Shown in pieces: positions 30,297 through 41,285 of a stretch of 64,000 nucleotides of DNA. Position 1 is the first letter of the stretch, and each line of letters starts with the position of its first letter. The stretch comes from Rhynchopus euleeides (Eukaryota > Euglenozoa > Diplonemea > Diplonemida > Diplonemidae): NCBI GenBank assembly GCA_963210315.1, contig OY723315.1, positions 1,302,001 through 1,366,000 on the forward strand, given 5' to 3'. The position numbers and the translations under genes are program-made. Below the pieces are notes generated by a model. It was not told the DNA's origin, searched no databases, and was given only the letters and a program-made list of their open reading frames with translations.

Positions 30297-33200
30297 ATGC
30301 GTGGGGCTGTGACATCGCTGCTGCTGGTGGCGTTGATGGCGTGCTGCGCGGATGCGTACTATTCCAAGTCGAAGCATGCGAGCCGCGGGAGCTACTACAA
30401 GAGCAAGTATGGAGGGAAGGACACGCACTCCGGCAAGAGCAGCGAGGGCAGTGGCTACCGCAAGAGCAAGAGTAAGAGCCGGAACAAGAGCAAAAGCAAG
30501 AGTAAGAGCACGAGCAAGAGCAAGGGCGGCAGCTACAAGCGGTGGAAGAACAAGAGCAAGAGCAAAGGCGAGAACAAGTATGGGGGCAACAACAATAACA
30601 ACAACAACAACAACAACAAGACGAACAACAAGCACAAGGAGAAGTGCCACACGGCATGGGTGAAGGGGGAGCTGCCCATGTGCTTCAGCAGCATGAAGGG
30701 GTGCCAGAAGAACGGGGAGTGGGGGTGGACGAACCGGATCCACAAGGGGACGGAGTCGCTCGAGCTGTGGGCCGGGGCTGAGAAGTGCGAGACAAGCCGC
30801 GGGAAGCTGGCCGGCGGGGCTGTTGTCGAGGTGTCGGACGCTGGGATGGAGGTGACGGTGGAGACGACCCGCGGGTGGCGGCTGGACGAGGCAGCCATGT
30901 GGATCGGCAGCGACAAGCTCCCCGCAAAGTCGTACGGAGAGTACAGCGCGTCGGCCGAGAAGTTCCCGTACAAGACGTCGCGCGAGGGGCTGCACAAGTT
31001 CCGGTTCCGGAACGGGGCGATACCGTCGTCGCTGTACCTTGCGATGCACGTCGAGGTGTGCGAGGTGGAGGGGGAGGAGGCGGGGGAGCGGACGCGGGTG
31101 CCGACGCCGTCGCCCGAAGGACCTGAAGGGCCCGAGGCGACTGAGGGGCCTGAGGGTCCGGAGGACGAGTGCGTGGAGGCGTGGGTGCAGGGGAAGAAGG
31201 CACAGTGCTTCCGGGGGATGCGGAACTGCGAGCGGCCGCGCGGGGTGTCGCAGATCGGGTGGACCAACTCTGTGTCGAAGGGGAGCGAGGTGTTTGAGCT
31301 CGTGAGCGGGGCCAAGAAGTGCACCGGGGCGCACGGCGGCTTCACAGCGGGTGAGGTGGAGCTCGAGGTGGAGGGGTCGGGGGTGGAGGTGACGATCGAC
31401 CTGGTGGACGGGTGGGCGGTGGAGGAGGCGTCGATGTGGATCGGGCGGACGAAGCTGCCGCAGCGCCGCTACGGGCGGTTCAGCGCGGTCCCGGCACACT
31501 TCCCGTACAAGACCTCGCGCGACGGGCTGCACAAGTTCCGCTTCAGCGGGTCCGTCCCGTCGTGCCTGTACTTCGCGATGCACGTGAAGGTGTGCCGCGA
31601 GAGCACGCCCGCACCGACGCCGATGCCCACTCTGGCGCCCGCCCCCACTGACGTCCCGATGACCAGTGCCCCTGACACGGCGGCGCCTGCCGCAACCCCC
31701 ACGGCGGCCCCCGGCACCGGCACGGTCGAGACGGGTGCGCCGCAGGGCCGCTCCACACTGTCGCCGGGTGCGGGTGCGACCCCCACGCCGCAGGCGCCTT
31801 CGACCTCTGCCCCCGGCACGGTGGCGACGCCTGTGCCGCAGGGCCGTGCCACGCTGGCACCGGGTGCGGGTGAGACGGCGACGCCTCCTGAGGGCCCGTC
31901 AGCCACGCCTGTGCCGCAGGGCAGTGCGACACTGGCACCGGGTGCGGGTGCGACGCCGACGCCTTCGACTGCAGCACCCGGGACGGCGACGACCCCTGTG
32001 CCGCAGGGCAGCGCTACGATGGCACCGGGTGCGGGTGCGACCCCCACACCGCGTAGCTCTGCCACGCTGGCACCGGGTGCGGGTGCGACACCGATGCCTT
32101 CGACTGCAGCACCCGGGACGGCGACGACCCCTGTGCCGCAGGGCCGCGCTACGATGGCACCGGGTGCGGGTGAGACGGCGACGCCTCCTGAGGGCCCGTC
32201 AGCAACGGGTGCGCCGCAGGGCTCTTCGACCGTGGCACCGGGTGTGACGACGGGTCCTGCCACCGCTGCCCCTGGCGGTGCAACGACTCCCGCGCCGCAG
32301 GGCACTGCCACGCTGGCCCCCGGTGCCACGCCGGCGCCGGAGTGTGTGGAGGAGACGGTCGACGTTGCTGTGGTGGAGCCCGAGGGCGGGGAGGGCGGTG
32401 AGGCTGGCGAGGGTGGGGCCGTCGACTGGGGCGAGGGGGAGCCCGTGACGGAGGGGATGCCCGCGTGGCCCAGCGCAGGGGGCGAGGGGGAGGAGACGTC
32501 GCTGACGAACATCCCCGGCGAGCTGCGCACGGCGGAGACGAAGGTGTACTTCCCCGTGGACGATGCGGCGATCCCTGCAGGCAGCACGCTGCGCGTGGAG
32601 TGCCCCGAGAGCTGCACGGACGCGCCGTGCGAGGTGGTGATTGCGACGTACCACTGCCCCCCGTGCTCGTCGGCGACGAACGGGGGCCTGCCGACACTGC
32701 TGCCCGAGGCGGGGTGGAGCGCCGGGGACTGCGCCCCCACCTTCAAGACCTTCATGCTGGGGAACGAGTTCGCGATGGTGGCGTTCCAGAAGGTGGTGCC
32801 TGCCGGGACGGTGCTGGAGACCCCGCCGCTGGACCAGCCGCTGACGAACGTGGCGGTGTTTGTGCGGCGTGGGGCTGCGGACTGTGGCGCGCTGTCCGAC
32901 AGCGAGTGCGCACAGCAGGACGAGTGCGTGTGGGATGCGGCTGCCAGCGGCGAGGGCGGGCTGTGTGTGTCCAACTGGTGCCCTGCTGCGCCTGAGGGTG
33001 CGGGTGAGGGCGAGGGCGGTGTGGGTGTTGCGTGCGGGGAGTGCGTCACCACCGGGCAGCCGGTGCCCCCCACCCCCCCGCTGCCAGAGGGTGGTGAGGG
33101 TGGTGAGGGCGGCGTGCCGCTGCCAGAGGGCGGTGAGGGTGGTGAGGGTGGCGTGCCGCTGCCGGAGGGTGGCGAGGGTGGCGTGCCGCTGCCAGAGGGC

Positions 33201-33380
33201 GGTGAGGGTGGTGAGGGTGGTGTGCCGCTGCCGGAGGGCGGGAACGGCGGAGAGCCTGGCACCGGCGGCGAAGGTGGCGAAGGTGGCGAGGGCGGTGAGG
33301 GTGGCGAGGGTGGCGTGCCCCCCACCCCCCCGCTGCCAGAGGGTGGCGAGGGCGGTGAGGGTGGTGCCGGGCCGTTCTAG
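30297..33380 (+). CDS. secreted mucin-like protein with two GWTN-type domains
   Basis: 1027 residues. An N-terminal signal peptide (MRGAVTSLLLVALMACCADA) decides the start. Residues 21-116 are Lys/Ser-rich (SKSKSKS) and end in an Asn run encoded by AAC repeats. Two related domains follow, about 117-256 and 291-433. Each has a Cys-bounded GWTN motif, an (A/G)A(E/K)KC motif, WIG(S/R)xKLP and a FPYKTSR(E/D)GLHKFRF end. I recall this layout from many uncharacterised secreted proteins of marine microbes. Residues 435-680 are Pro/Thr/Ala repeats (STAAPGTATTPVPQG), likely O-glycosylated. A Cys-rich domain (about 730-925) and Glu/Gly repeats (PLPEGGEGGEGGV) end the protein. The role is probably wall or extracellular matrix. 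No membrane anchor is seen. Confidence 0.82.
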   Translation: MRGAVTSLLLVALMACCADAYYSKSKHASRGSYYKSKYGGKDTHSGKSSEGSGYRKSKSKSRNKSKSKSKSTSKSKGGSYKRWKNKSKSKGENKYGGNNNNNNNNNNKTNNKHKEKCHTAWVKGELPMCFSSMKGCQKNGEWGWTNRIHKGTESLELWAGAEKCETSRGKLAGGAVVEVSDAGMEVTVETTRGWRLDEAAMWIGSDKLPAKSYGEYSASAEKFPYKTSREGLHKFRFRNGAIPSSLYLAMHVEVCEVEGEEAGERTRVPTPSPEGPEGPEATEGPEGPEDECVEAWVQGKKAQCFRGMRNCERPRGVSQIGWTNSVSKGSEVFELVSGAKKCTGAHGGFTAGEVELEVEGSGVEVTIDLVDGWAVEEASMWIGRTKLPQRRYGRFSAVPAHFPYKTSRDGLHKFRFSGSVPSCLYFAMHVKVCRESTPAPTPMPTLAPAPTDVPMTSAPDTAAPAATPTAAPGTGTVETGAPQGRSTLSPGAGATPTPQAPSTSAPGTVATPVPQGRATLAPGAGETATPPEGPSATPVPQGSATLAPGAGATPTPSTAAPGTATTPVPQGSATMAPGAGATPTPRSSATLAPGAGATPMPSTAAPGTATTPVPQGRATMAPGAGETATPPEGPSATGAPQGSSTVAPGVTTGPATAAPGGATTPAPQGTATLAPGATPAPECVEETVDVAVVEPEGGEGGEAGEGGAVDWGEGEPVTEGMPAWPSAGGEGEETSLTNIPGELRTAETKVYFPVDDAAIPAGSTLRVECPESCTDAPCEVVIATYHCPPCSSATNGGLPTLLPEAGWSAGDCAPTFKTFMLGNEFAMVAFQKVVPAGTVLETPPLDQPLTNVAVFVRRGAADCGALSDSECAQQDECVWDAAASGEGGLCVSNWCPAAPEGAGEGEGGVGVACGECVTTGQPVPPTPPLPEGGEGGEGGVPLPEGGEGGEGGVPLPEGGEGGVPLPEGGEGGEGGVPLPEGGNGGEPGTGGEGGEGGEGGEGGEGGVPPTPPLPEGGEGGEGGAGPF

Positions 33381-34496
33381 GCCTGTCCCTGCAGGGCGCT
33401 GCTGTGCGCCGCGTATTATACTTCAACCTGTATGTGTGCCGTGTGCCGCATGCCTGGTCTTTTCTTTGCATTTGTATGACTCATGACCCCCCATCAGCCC
33501 ATATCAACGATCGCAACCACAGCGCCACTCGCTTGGCACCATGCAACCGTGTGCAGGCTCACTCAGCCCCAAACGGCCCGTGTATCATGCGTGGCGGCTG
33601 TGGTGCACACCCCTTCCCTTCCTGGTGTGCCGCTGTGGCGGTGCGGCGCTTGCGCACAACCCCGACCCCTTGCTTGGGGAACGGAGTCTCCCTCTTTGCT
33701 TTTTCGCGTCTTGTCCTCTTGTCTTCCACACACAACACAAGACGTGTTTCGTTCCATTGGCAGCCTTTTCCGTGCGCATCGCGATGCGTGCGAGGTTCTT
33801 CACTTTATGCCTGTGTGCGAAATGCACCCCACGGCACGAACACACAATTTTTGAAGACCGCTGGGGCTGGCGTGTTCTTGCACCTGATGTGATCGGCCCG
33901 TCCCTCTGCGGCGTGTGCCCTGGGCCTGCCGCCGCACTTCGCACGGCAGGCCAGGAGGGTGTGCGCCGCAGTTCTATAGACAGCAGGACGGCTGCACAGA
34001 AGAGATGAGAACGGGACACGTCTGTCTCAGCCAACCCCAGCAGCCAACCACACTGCAGAAAACCGGTGTCCGAAAACAACCCAAGCAAAACATGCACACA
34101 GGCACACCGCTTGAAGCACAAGAACAGGAGGTGAAACTCCTCCAAACCATGAAATATATTCCTTTCCACTTCCACTTCCACACCCCTGCATCCGCATCCA
34201 TCGGATATCTATTCCCCGCCTCGTCGTTTCGGGCTGCCGTGTGCGGGCTGACTGCCCTGCCTTCAGGATACACCACGCTTTTCTCCCTCTCTACGAAAGT
34301 ACCCGATCCACACAAGGCCGCCCCCCCTCCCCCCTCCCCTCCCCCAGGCAGGCCCTTCCGCTGTCCTTGCGTTTGCGTTCATCATTTGCTGTGGTTGCGC
34401 GCATCTCTAGCATCCACCCCACCTCCTCATCACACCGCCACATCCTGCGCAGCTCTCTATCAGATAACCCCACCCCCACCCTACCCTCCCTCTAGG
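33381..34496. other. intergenic region before the membrane-protein gene
   Basis: No other gene seen. The sequence just before the start codon is a long pyrimidine tract (CCCACCCTACCCTCCCTCTAG) whose AG lies at 34494-34495, one base before ATG. This is the clearest leader splice acceptor candidate in the window. Confidence 0.45.
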
Positions 34497-36200
34497 ATGT
34501 TGCGTGCCGCTGCCCTTGCCGCACTGGTGTGCATTGCCCAGGCAGTGCCGGCAGACAGAGAGACAACCACAGCGTGGTGCCAGACCAACGAGGCTTGCAG
34601 GGATGCGGGCGACAGCCTGGCTTTCTGCAGCCCTGTGACCAACGCCTGTGTCTGCTCTGAAGGGTACGGACCGATCAACGTCCACGGCGAGTGGAAGTGG
34701 TACGGCTGCTACGCGGAGACGCGCAAGGTGGCGGCTGCTGTGTCCTTCACTGACGGGGCATGCAAGGCGACCGGCAGCCTCAGCGTGGTGGTGCGCCAGG
34801 GCGTGGTCTCGGCGCTGGAGGCTGTGACGCAGGGCAGGGTGACCGGCATGTCGTACTCCTGCGAGAAGCTGATCTTCGTGGCGACGCTGGATGTGAAGGT
34901 TGCGAACCTCTCTTCCCTGCCTGGCGCCGCTCAGGGCATCACAGCGGCAGTCACGTCCACCCCACTGCTGTGGGTGCCCCTCGGCAGCCAGGTGTCGGTG
35001 TCGGCGTGGGCGGCGGCATCGGTGCTGCCCGCGCCGCTCGCATCTGCCGTGGCGCCAACACCTGCACCTGCAGCAACGGGGCAGCCTGCGGCGTGCACTG
35101 CGGAAGGTGCGGTGGAGGCCTTCTCAGTGGAGCTGCGCAGCGGGACGTACTGCCAGCCGACGCGGTGCAACACAAGCTTCGTGCTGGTGCAGCGCCCCGG
35201 TGGGGTGAACTCCACAGGGTTTGACTGCATGCCCATGCCCACGGAAGAGGCGAGCTGCCTGGTGGACGGGGACTGCTCGTGGGACGCTGCGAAGACCGTG
35301 TGTGCGGGCTCGGCGTGTGTGGAGCCGACTTACCCCTCGAAGAATACCTCTGTCGCTGTGAAGGCCACGTCTGTGCATGCCGACGCGTGCACGGTGGATG
35401 CCGACTGCCAGCAGTGGAAGGACAGCTCGTCAACCTGCGTCACGCGCGACGTGCAGGCAAACTACTGCGAATGCGGCCCCCTCTACACCCACCTCTCGCC
35501 GGAGATCCCTGTGTGCGTGCCCAACACCCTCGCCACGGCGCGCATGCAGCTGACCCTGTGGTTCCCCGAGGCGGTGTGCATTGCCTTCAACCCTGCCACT
35601 GTGTCGCAGCTGAAGGGCATCATGCTGAACCTCCTTGGCCAGGTGGACGAGCTGTTCTTCGTGTGCGGATCTGTGTCGGCGAGCGGGACTGTCGAAGCCG
35701 ACCTTACCAAGCTGGCAAACTACGCGTCTGGCAACAAAACCCTCTCTACAGATGTGACCAACGCAATTGCCGCCTCGTCCGACGCGGGCCTCTTGGCGCT
35801 GGGCAAATCCTCCGAGGCGACGTTGACCACACGCACAGTGTGCCAATCCGGCAACGCCACGCGCGCCTTCGTCGACCTCCATGACAGGTGCCAGCCCACT
35901 CAGTGTGTTCCTGGGTACACCCTCGCCAAGGCTGACAACGCGTACACCTGCGTTGCCCCACAGACCACTGCGCCTGAGAAGGAAGAGGAGGAGGAGGAGG
36001 AGGAAGAGGTAGAGCTGAACAGCGCTGAGATTGCAGGTCTCGTGGTCGGGCTTGTCGGCGGCCTGTCCATGGTTGTGGCGCTGGTGTACTTCACATGCAT
36101 GATCACCCCTGCGCCCCGTCAGAGCGCTCAGCAGAAGGCGCCTGGGCAGAAGGCGCAGGCCGACGAACCGGCGCAGAGCAATGAACCTGCAGAGGTGTAA
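34497..36200 (+). CDS. type I membrane protein with Cys-rich ectodomain
   Basis: 567 residues. Signal peptide MLRAAALAALVCIAQAVPA, then an EGF-like or knottin-like module (CQTNEACRDAGDSLAFCSPVTNACVC style, about 28-60). Two Cys-containing blocks share the pattern TRxxCQ...F..L...(D/Y)CQPTxC at about 205-225 and 440-470. Several CxxDxDC motifs occur (ASCLVDGDCSW, ACTVDADCQQW). A poly-Glu stretch precedes one membrane helix (IAGLVVGLVGGLSMVVALVY, about 512-532), followed by a short basic, Gln/Ala-rich cytosolic tail. Likely a surface receptor or adhesin, topology outside-in; function not known. It lies 1.1 kb after another secreted-protein gene, on the same strand. An AATAAA sits 179 bp after the stop. 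Confidence 0.8.
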   Translation: MLRAAALAALVCIAQAVPADRETTTAWCQTNEACRDAGDSLAFCSPVTNACVCSEGYGPINVHGEWKWYGCYAETRKVAAAVSFTDGACKATGSLSVVVRQGVVSALEAVTQGRVTGMSYSCEKLIFVATLDVKVANLSSLPGAAQGITAAVTSTPLLWVPLGSQVSVSAWAAASVLPAPLASAVAPTPAPAATGQPAACTAEGAVEAFSVELRSGTYCQPTRCNTSFVLVQRPGGVNSTGFDCMPMPTEEASCLVDGDCSWDAAKTVCAGSACVEPTYPSKNTSVAVKATSVHADACTVDADCQQWKDSSSTCVTRDVQANYCECGPLYTHLSPEIPVCVPNTLATARMQLTLWFPEAVCIAFNPATVSQLKGIMLNLLGQVDELFFVCGSVSASGTVEADLTKLANYASGNKTLSTDVTNAIAASSDAGLLALGKSSEATLTTRTVCQSGNATRAFVDLHDRCQPTQCVPGYTLAKADNAYTCVAPQTTAPEKEEEEEEEEEVELNSAEIAGLVVGLVGGLSMVVALVYFTCMITPAPRQSAQQKAPGQKAQADEPAQSNEPAEV

Positions 36201-37055
36201 AGCCGCATGCAGCCACTCCTCTCCGTCTTTGCATCTCTGCCGCCTTTGGGACCAGGGCGAATCACCATGTTCCCCCCTGTGCCTGAAGAGGGATGCGCCT
36301 CTGAAGAAAGCGTTGATTTCTGCCCTCTTCAGAGCCTTCCCACCTCATCCTTTCCAAGCGCTTGGCTGGAACGAAGTCAATAAAACACCAGTTACCAGGG
36401 CAAGTCGGAAGGAGGCCCAAAAACCACGTTTCGTTTCTTGCGCTCTCATTATTCTTTGCTAGACGCACGCCCAGTTGTGGGAGGAAGGTGTCGCTTGTCA
36501 GGGAACCTCTCATTCGGCGGTGATCCGCATCTCTCACCTTCGCACAGGCGAGGGGGGCAGGGGGGTGTGTGTGGAAGCGTCACCGCAGGGATCAAACCAA
36601 GTGAGGGAGAATGCTGGCAGTGAAAAATCATGTTCTGAGTGCCACCGACTGTGCGTTTTGTTCCCCCCCGCGTCCGATCGAATCATTCACTGAGGTAATC
36701 GCCTGGGGTGCGCCTCAGACAGGTGCGGCCGGAGATCGCTCAACTCCTCCGCTCCAACGTCTGCCACCTCGGGCAACCACTGCAACCCGATCAGGCTGCG
36801 GTGTTGTTTTTGTTTTTCGCCCGGATTCGGTGCACACACAACAGCCCTATCTTTTATTTGGTTCTGCAGGGGGGGGTGCAGGTGCAGGTGCAGGTGACCT
36901 CTCACTTGCACGATTCGATTTTGGTCATTCTATGTTGCTGCGCAGAAAGACGAAGGTCTCAAAAATTTTAATTATTGCAGCCGGGTACATCACAAGCCAA
37001 AACGGGGGTCACCAGTAGTTGATGAGCTTTTCGAATGCTGGACACCCCCCCCCCC
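36201..37055. other. 3' flank and gene-free stretch before the CGATAAT element
   Basis: No gene seen. Includes a possible polyadenylation signal (listed separately) and ends in a 13-C run (about 37043-37055). Confidence 0.45.
36379..36384 (+). terminator. possible polyadenylation signal AATAAA
   Basis: AATAAA 179 bp downstream of the membrane-protein stop codon, in an otherwise GC-rich 3' flank. Signal use in this organism is unknown, so this is tentative. Confidence 0.3.
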
Positions 37056-38995
37056 AGGCATACAGTGCAAACGATAATTATTATCGCATATATACCAGAT
37101 ACGATAATTTTCGGAAAATTGTCGCATACGATAATTCATTATCGCATACGATACTCCATTATCGTATGATGCGATAATGGATTATCGTATACGACCAGAT
37201 ACGATAATTATTATCGTATGCGATAACATACGATAATCCCATTATCGTATGCGATACCCACCTGATTTTGCCCGAAACCAATCACCGAAATCTCCAGTTT
37301 ACCACCGCCAAACGCCACCAAACCCCGCCAAGGGCCACAATCAGCCACAAAATAGAGATCACTACCATTCTCCCAGCCCCAGGAAGGGTAAGATGAGCCT
37401 GTGGGGTCCGGTGCTGCAGGCAGGGTACGCGTACTGGTCTGTGTCCGGGCTGCTGTGGTCATCGACAAGGCTGTGTGGTCTGTCCGAAGGAGGTGGATGG
37501 TGGTCTCCCTCAGGTGGATTGCGTCTCTCCGATCCTGCATGGGCTCAGGTGTCTCCAGATGATCATCACCCCTTGCCTTGCTGTCGGTGAGGATGGCGCC
37601 CGAGCTCCGCCTTGTAGCGCAGCGGAGTCGTGCAGGTCAGGCAGGCTCCTTGAGGCCTCCGAGGTGATGTGCGCGCGCCACCCCGTGGTTCCTTGTAGAG
37701 TTGCAGACAGGTCCGTGCGCACGGTGGGAGCGTTCGTATCGCCCGTTCCGTGCCAGGTCCTGAAGAATACCTTTGGTTGAGTATTGCCTCTCTCGGGTTC
37801 AAACCCCATTCAAGGTCCTTCGCTATGTCATCACTGGTCGTCAGTCAGAGGGGAAGAACGGTGTTCCTCACTTTTTCACTGCTCACGGGAGCGAAGGCCA
37901 AGTCCAACATAAGTGGTAGCCTTGAAGAGAAATCTCCTGATCTCTCCAAACATTGCACCGAAGACCACACCTGCCTATCAGGTTCTTCCCCATCAGTCGA
38001 ACAGTCTTTCTTGTTCATGTTCTGGGCAGGGTGCTCTGTCTCGGTCACCCCGACACCTGCTTCAACTAGGCTAGCCCAACGTCTTCCCTCAGTGTTCTCA
38101 CAGGGGTGTCCTCAGTATCTGGGTCCCGACGGCAAGGCAGCGTACCAGTCGGCTTTGCGAACCCGCAACAGGCTGTACTGGTGGTTGCATACCGCCGCAA
38201 GTATGACCCTGTTGCTGCGTAGTCATGTTTTCCATGAAGTGGGGTGGCGACAGGGTGTACGTCACGAGGGGAAGGGCATGTGAAACGGCCACTGCCCAAT
38301 CCCCATAGTCCTCTCCGCCCCACTGTGCCTGAAACTTCTTCAGACAGACATAGTGATGTGCATGTCATGGCACTATGTGTGTTGTGTCTCTGCCACCCAT
38401 TTGTGAGGGACATTCTACACTTCTGAGTGAAGCCCCCCGTCACCAATAATTCAAAGAAGCAAAAATGGCAGCTTCCGGCTCCACTTTTACCACTTTTTCA
38501 ATGTGTTCTGGGCTGATTTCTGGTTTTCCGAAAATCTCAAAAAATTATCGCACCATTATCGTATATTATCGTATACGATAATATACGATAATGGGAGTAC
38601 CTGGGACCCCCCGTGTATAAGTCCCCCCCCCTTACCCCCGTGTTTAAGTCCCCCCCTGGGGGTCTGGCAGGGGGGGGACTTAAACACAGGGGGACCTAAA
38701 CACGGGGGTGGGCTGGTCTGGAGGGTCATCAGGTGGCCCCTAGGCCCTCCAGGTGCTGTCTGAGTCGAAAAGTGGGGTGCCAAAAGTCCATCCGAACTGG
38801 AATTACCCCCCTACGACAGCAGAGGAAGAGGTCTTCTTGGTCTCCACTGTGCCACCCCCGTGTTTAAGCCCCCCCTGTGTTTAGGTCCGCCCCCCCCGTG
38901 TTTAAGTCCCCCCCGGCCGAAAATCGCCTCCAGGGGGGGACTTAAACACGGGGGGTCCCAGGTACGATAATAATTATCGTTTGCACTGTATGCCT
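37056..38995. mobile_element. DNA element with 31-bp inverted ends and CGATAAT sub-repeats
   Basis: Perfect 31-bp inverted ends (AGGCATACAGTGCAAACG and onward; 37056-37086 and 38965-38995). Next to the left end, 37065-37256 holds about ten copies of CGATAAT/ATTATCG in both orientations. Next to the right end, 38546-38595 holds more. Such subterminal motifs are typical transposase binding sites. The 1.3-kb interior (37.26-38.54 kb) shows no recognisable transposase. MITE-1 copy C sits inside, 30 bp from the right end, and so is younger. Its right end touches Foldback-1 copy 2. Confidence 0.85.
38598..38964 (+). mobile_element. MITE-1 copy C (inside the CGATAAT element)
   Basis: 367 bp, same orientation and almost the same sequence as copy A, with TA at both ends. 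Because it splits the CGATAAT element, it inserted later. Confidence 0.92.
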
Positions 38996-40145
38996 AGGGG
39001 GGGTCAAATGCCACCCTTTTACGTGGACAAACACGATTTTTCAAAAAACCGGCCCAGAGGCCCCAAAGCCCCCGTAAACCCTCCAAACCCCCCCAGATCG
39101 GTCCGGAAACCCATCGAACCCCACTTTTCCACCATTCCGGGCACCTCAGGTGCCCGAATTGGGGTACCTAAATTTTGTGCCACCGTTTGGTACCGTACAG
39201 TGCCACTGTGTGGGAGGTTGGAAAAGAAAATGCCCCAACACACCACATCTGAGGGTTGCAATGCATGTTGCTTGCCAACCACGTCATCCGGTGGGTGTCA
39301 GGCGCTATGTAGGTGGCATTAGCCAGGTCTTCGATGTGTTCTGGCTTGTATATATACCTCCCTGCCACCATGCACCGGGAGGCTGCCTGTAGGTACGGAA
39401 CAGTCCAGATGGTCGTGTGATTCCTGTGCAGCAGTGCTCCACAACCGGGATGTGTTGACAACGACTGTTGCAACACGAGCTGTACATTCCGGGAACACAT
39501 GAAGTGCGCTGTCGTGGTACCCATTGTGCCAGAATTGGTAGTTGCTGCGGTCTACTTTGCCTGGCCCAAGAGCACTGGTACTGAACGGTGCAATATGCGT
39601 GGCGAGGTGAATACAACGGAAGCGCGCAAAGTCAATACAGCTCTCGGATGGCGGGTGGTGGTGCCACTAGTGTGTGACGTTCACTCGAGGATACAACGCA
39701 TCACAATGAATCAGCAACCGTGGACCGAGTACAATACGCTCTCTGTGGCTGGTGTGGGGGACAAAGGCAGTGCCTGTGCCGCAGGCAGGGAGGTATATAT
39801 ACAAGCCAGAACACATCGAAGACCTGGCTAATGCCACCTACATAGCGCCTGACACCCACCGGATGACGTGGTTGGCAAGCAACATGCATTGCAACCCTCA
39901 GATGTGGTGTGTTGGGGCATTTTCTTTTCCAACCTCCCACACAGTGGCACTGTACGGTACCAAACGGTGGCACAAAATTTAGGTACCCCAATTCGGGCAC
40001 CTGAGGTGCCCGGAATGGTGGAAAAGTGGGGTTCGATGGGTTTCCGGACCGATCTGGGGGGGTTTGGAGGGTTTACGGGGGCTTTGGGGCCTCTGCGCCG
40101 GTTTTTTGAAAAATCGTGTTTGTCACCCCCATTTGACCCCCCCTA
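38995..40145. mobile_element. Foldback-1 copy 2
   Basis: 1151 bp, nearly identical throughout to 23245-24396, including arms, spacer and TAGGGGGGGTCAAATG ends. Only scattered substitutions separate the two, so the family moved recently. Its right end lies in a C run; its left end adjoins the CGATAAT element's TGCCT terminus. Confidence 0.92.
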
Positions 40146-41285
40146 CCCCCCCCCCCCCCCCCACAGCCTGCCGGGGCGTGTGAAGTGTTCGCAATTATCC
40201 GCACGGTGAAAAGTTTCCTGAGTTGGCAACACCAAAACTGACAAAAAAGTTTTCTTTCTGGCCACACCATGCACGTCGCTGCCCCCCCCGCCTATCTTGC
40301 GCATCAAGCTGCTGGTGGGTTGTGACGGCGTTGCCGAACCCCGCCCCCCTCCCCCCTCCCCCGACTTTGCTCGTTCCTTTGGTTTTTATGTCATTCAGTT
40401 CTGGGTGTTTGGGGGTGGGAAAACGCCCTCCCTCCATCCCCACCACCCCCTTCCTCCTGGTATAGTCACCAGCTGCAATTAGCATCAACTCCCGCGAGTG
40501 TCTGAACCATACATGGTATTTTTTGAGCACATTTATGATGCGTAAAAGTGTAGGAGCGCTTCCGACGAAAGCAGCACGCTCTAGGATGGTGGAAGCGTCA
40601 ACGCATCATTAAGGAAGAAGGAAGCACGGTTGCTACGCATTTTTGACTCTGAGGGGGTTCCGAGTGTGTTATGTGCTCGGTGCGCTCGACACTACCCCAA
40701 CATAAAAATATACACGCGTGTGTGTTTTCCGGAGGGGCGCTTCTCCGCTTTCTTGCGGAAGGCATCCTTTCAGTGACCCCACAACTGTGTGTGTTGTGTT
40801 TCCAGAAGTCACCTGAAATGCCGAATGTTTTGGACGCCCTGCAGCCACCGCCACCGCCCCCTCTGTGTATCCCGTGCGCCAGCTTGTGGCGCCAGCTTGA
40901 TTCTCCGATATGCCCAATCGCTCCAGGGCAGCGGGGGGTCAGCTGTGCTTCAGCTTTGTCGCTCGCACCAAAAGTCAAAGGAGCCTGCATCCCCCCACAC
41001 CCCCTACCCGCACTGCCGGGTTTATACTTCGCATATTTTATTGCACGATGCGGCGTATAGCGTCATCGGAAAAACCTGACGGCTGCTCCAGCAGGAGTCG
41101 TTTTCCTCCTGTGAGGTGGCCTCCGTGCGTATCGGCAGTGCTACTGCGGACAGCCACACCCCCCCACTCCCCTCCTCCGCACCTCATCTGTTGTTGCATC
41201 TGATTTGTCGCGCAGCCAGGCACAGCACGCGCCACCACACGCCCTGCAGCTCGAGTTTCGCATCATACACAAGATCCCCGCAACA
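40146..41285. other. gene-free stretch before the Cys-rich membrane-protein gene
   Basis: No gene seen. A pyrimidine-biased tract ending TTGTCGCGCAG at about 41216 lies 70 bp upstream of the next start codon and could be a leader splice acceptor. Confidence 0.4.

Noticed and set aside
31469-33325. A 618-residue minus-strand ORF rich in PPSPPSGSG
   Set aside because: Exact mirror of the Glu/Gly and Pro/Thr repeats of the secreted protein on the plus strand.
37780-37812. A tRNA-like B box (GGTTCAAACCC) within the CGATAAT element
   Set aside because: No matching A box upstream and no paired acceptor stem; probably chance or a decayed SINE.
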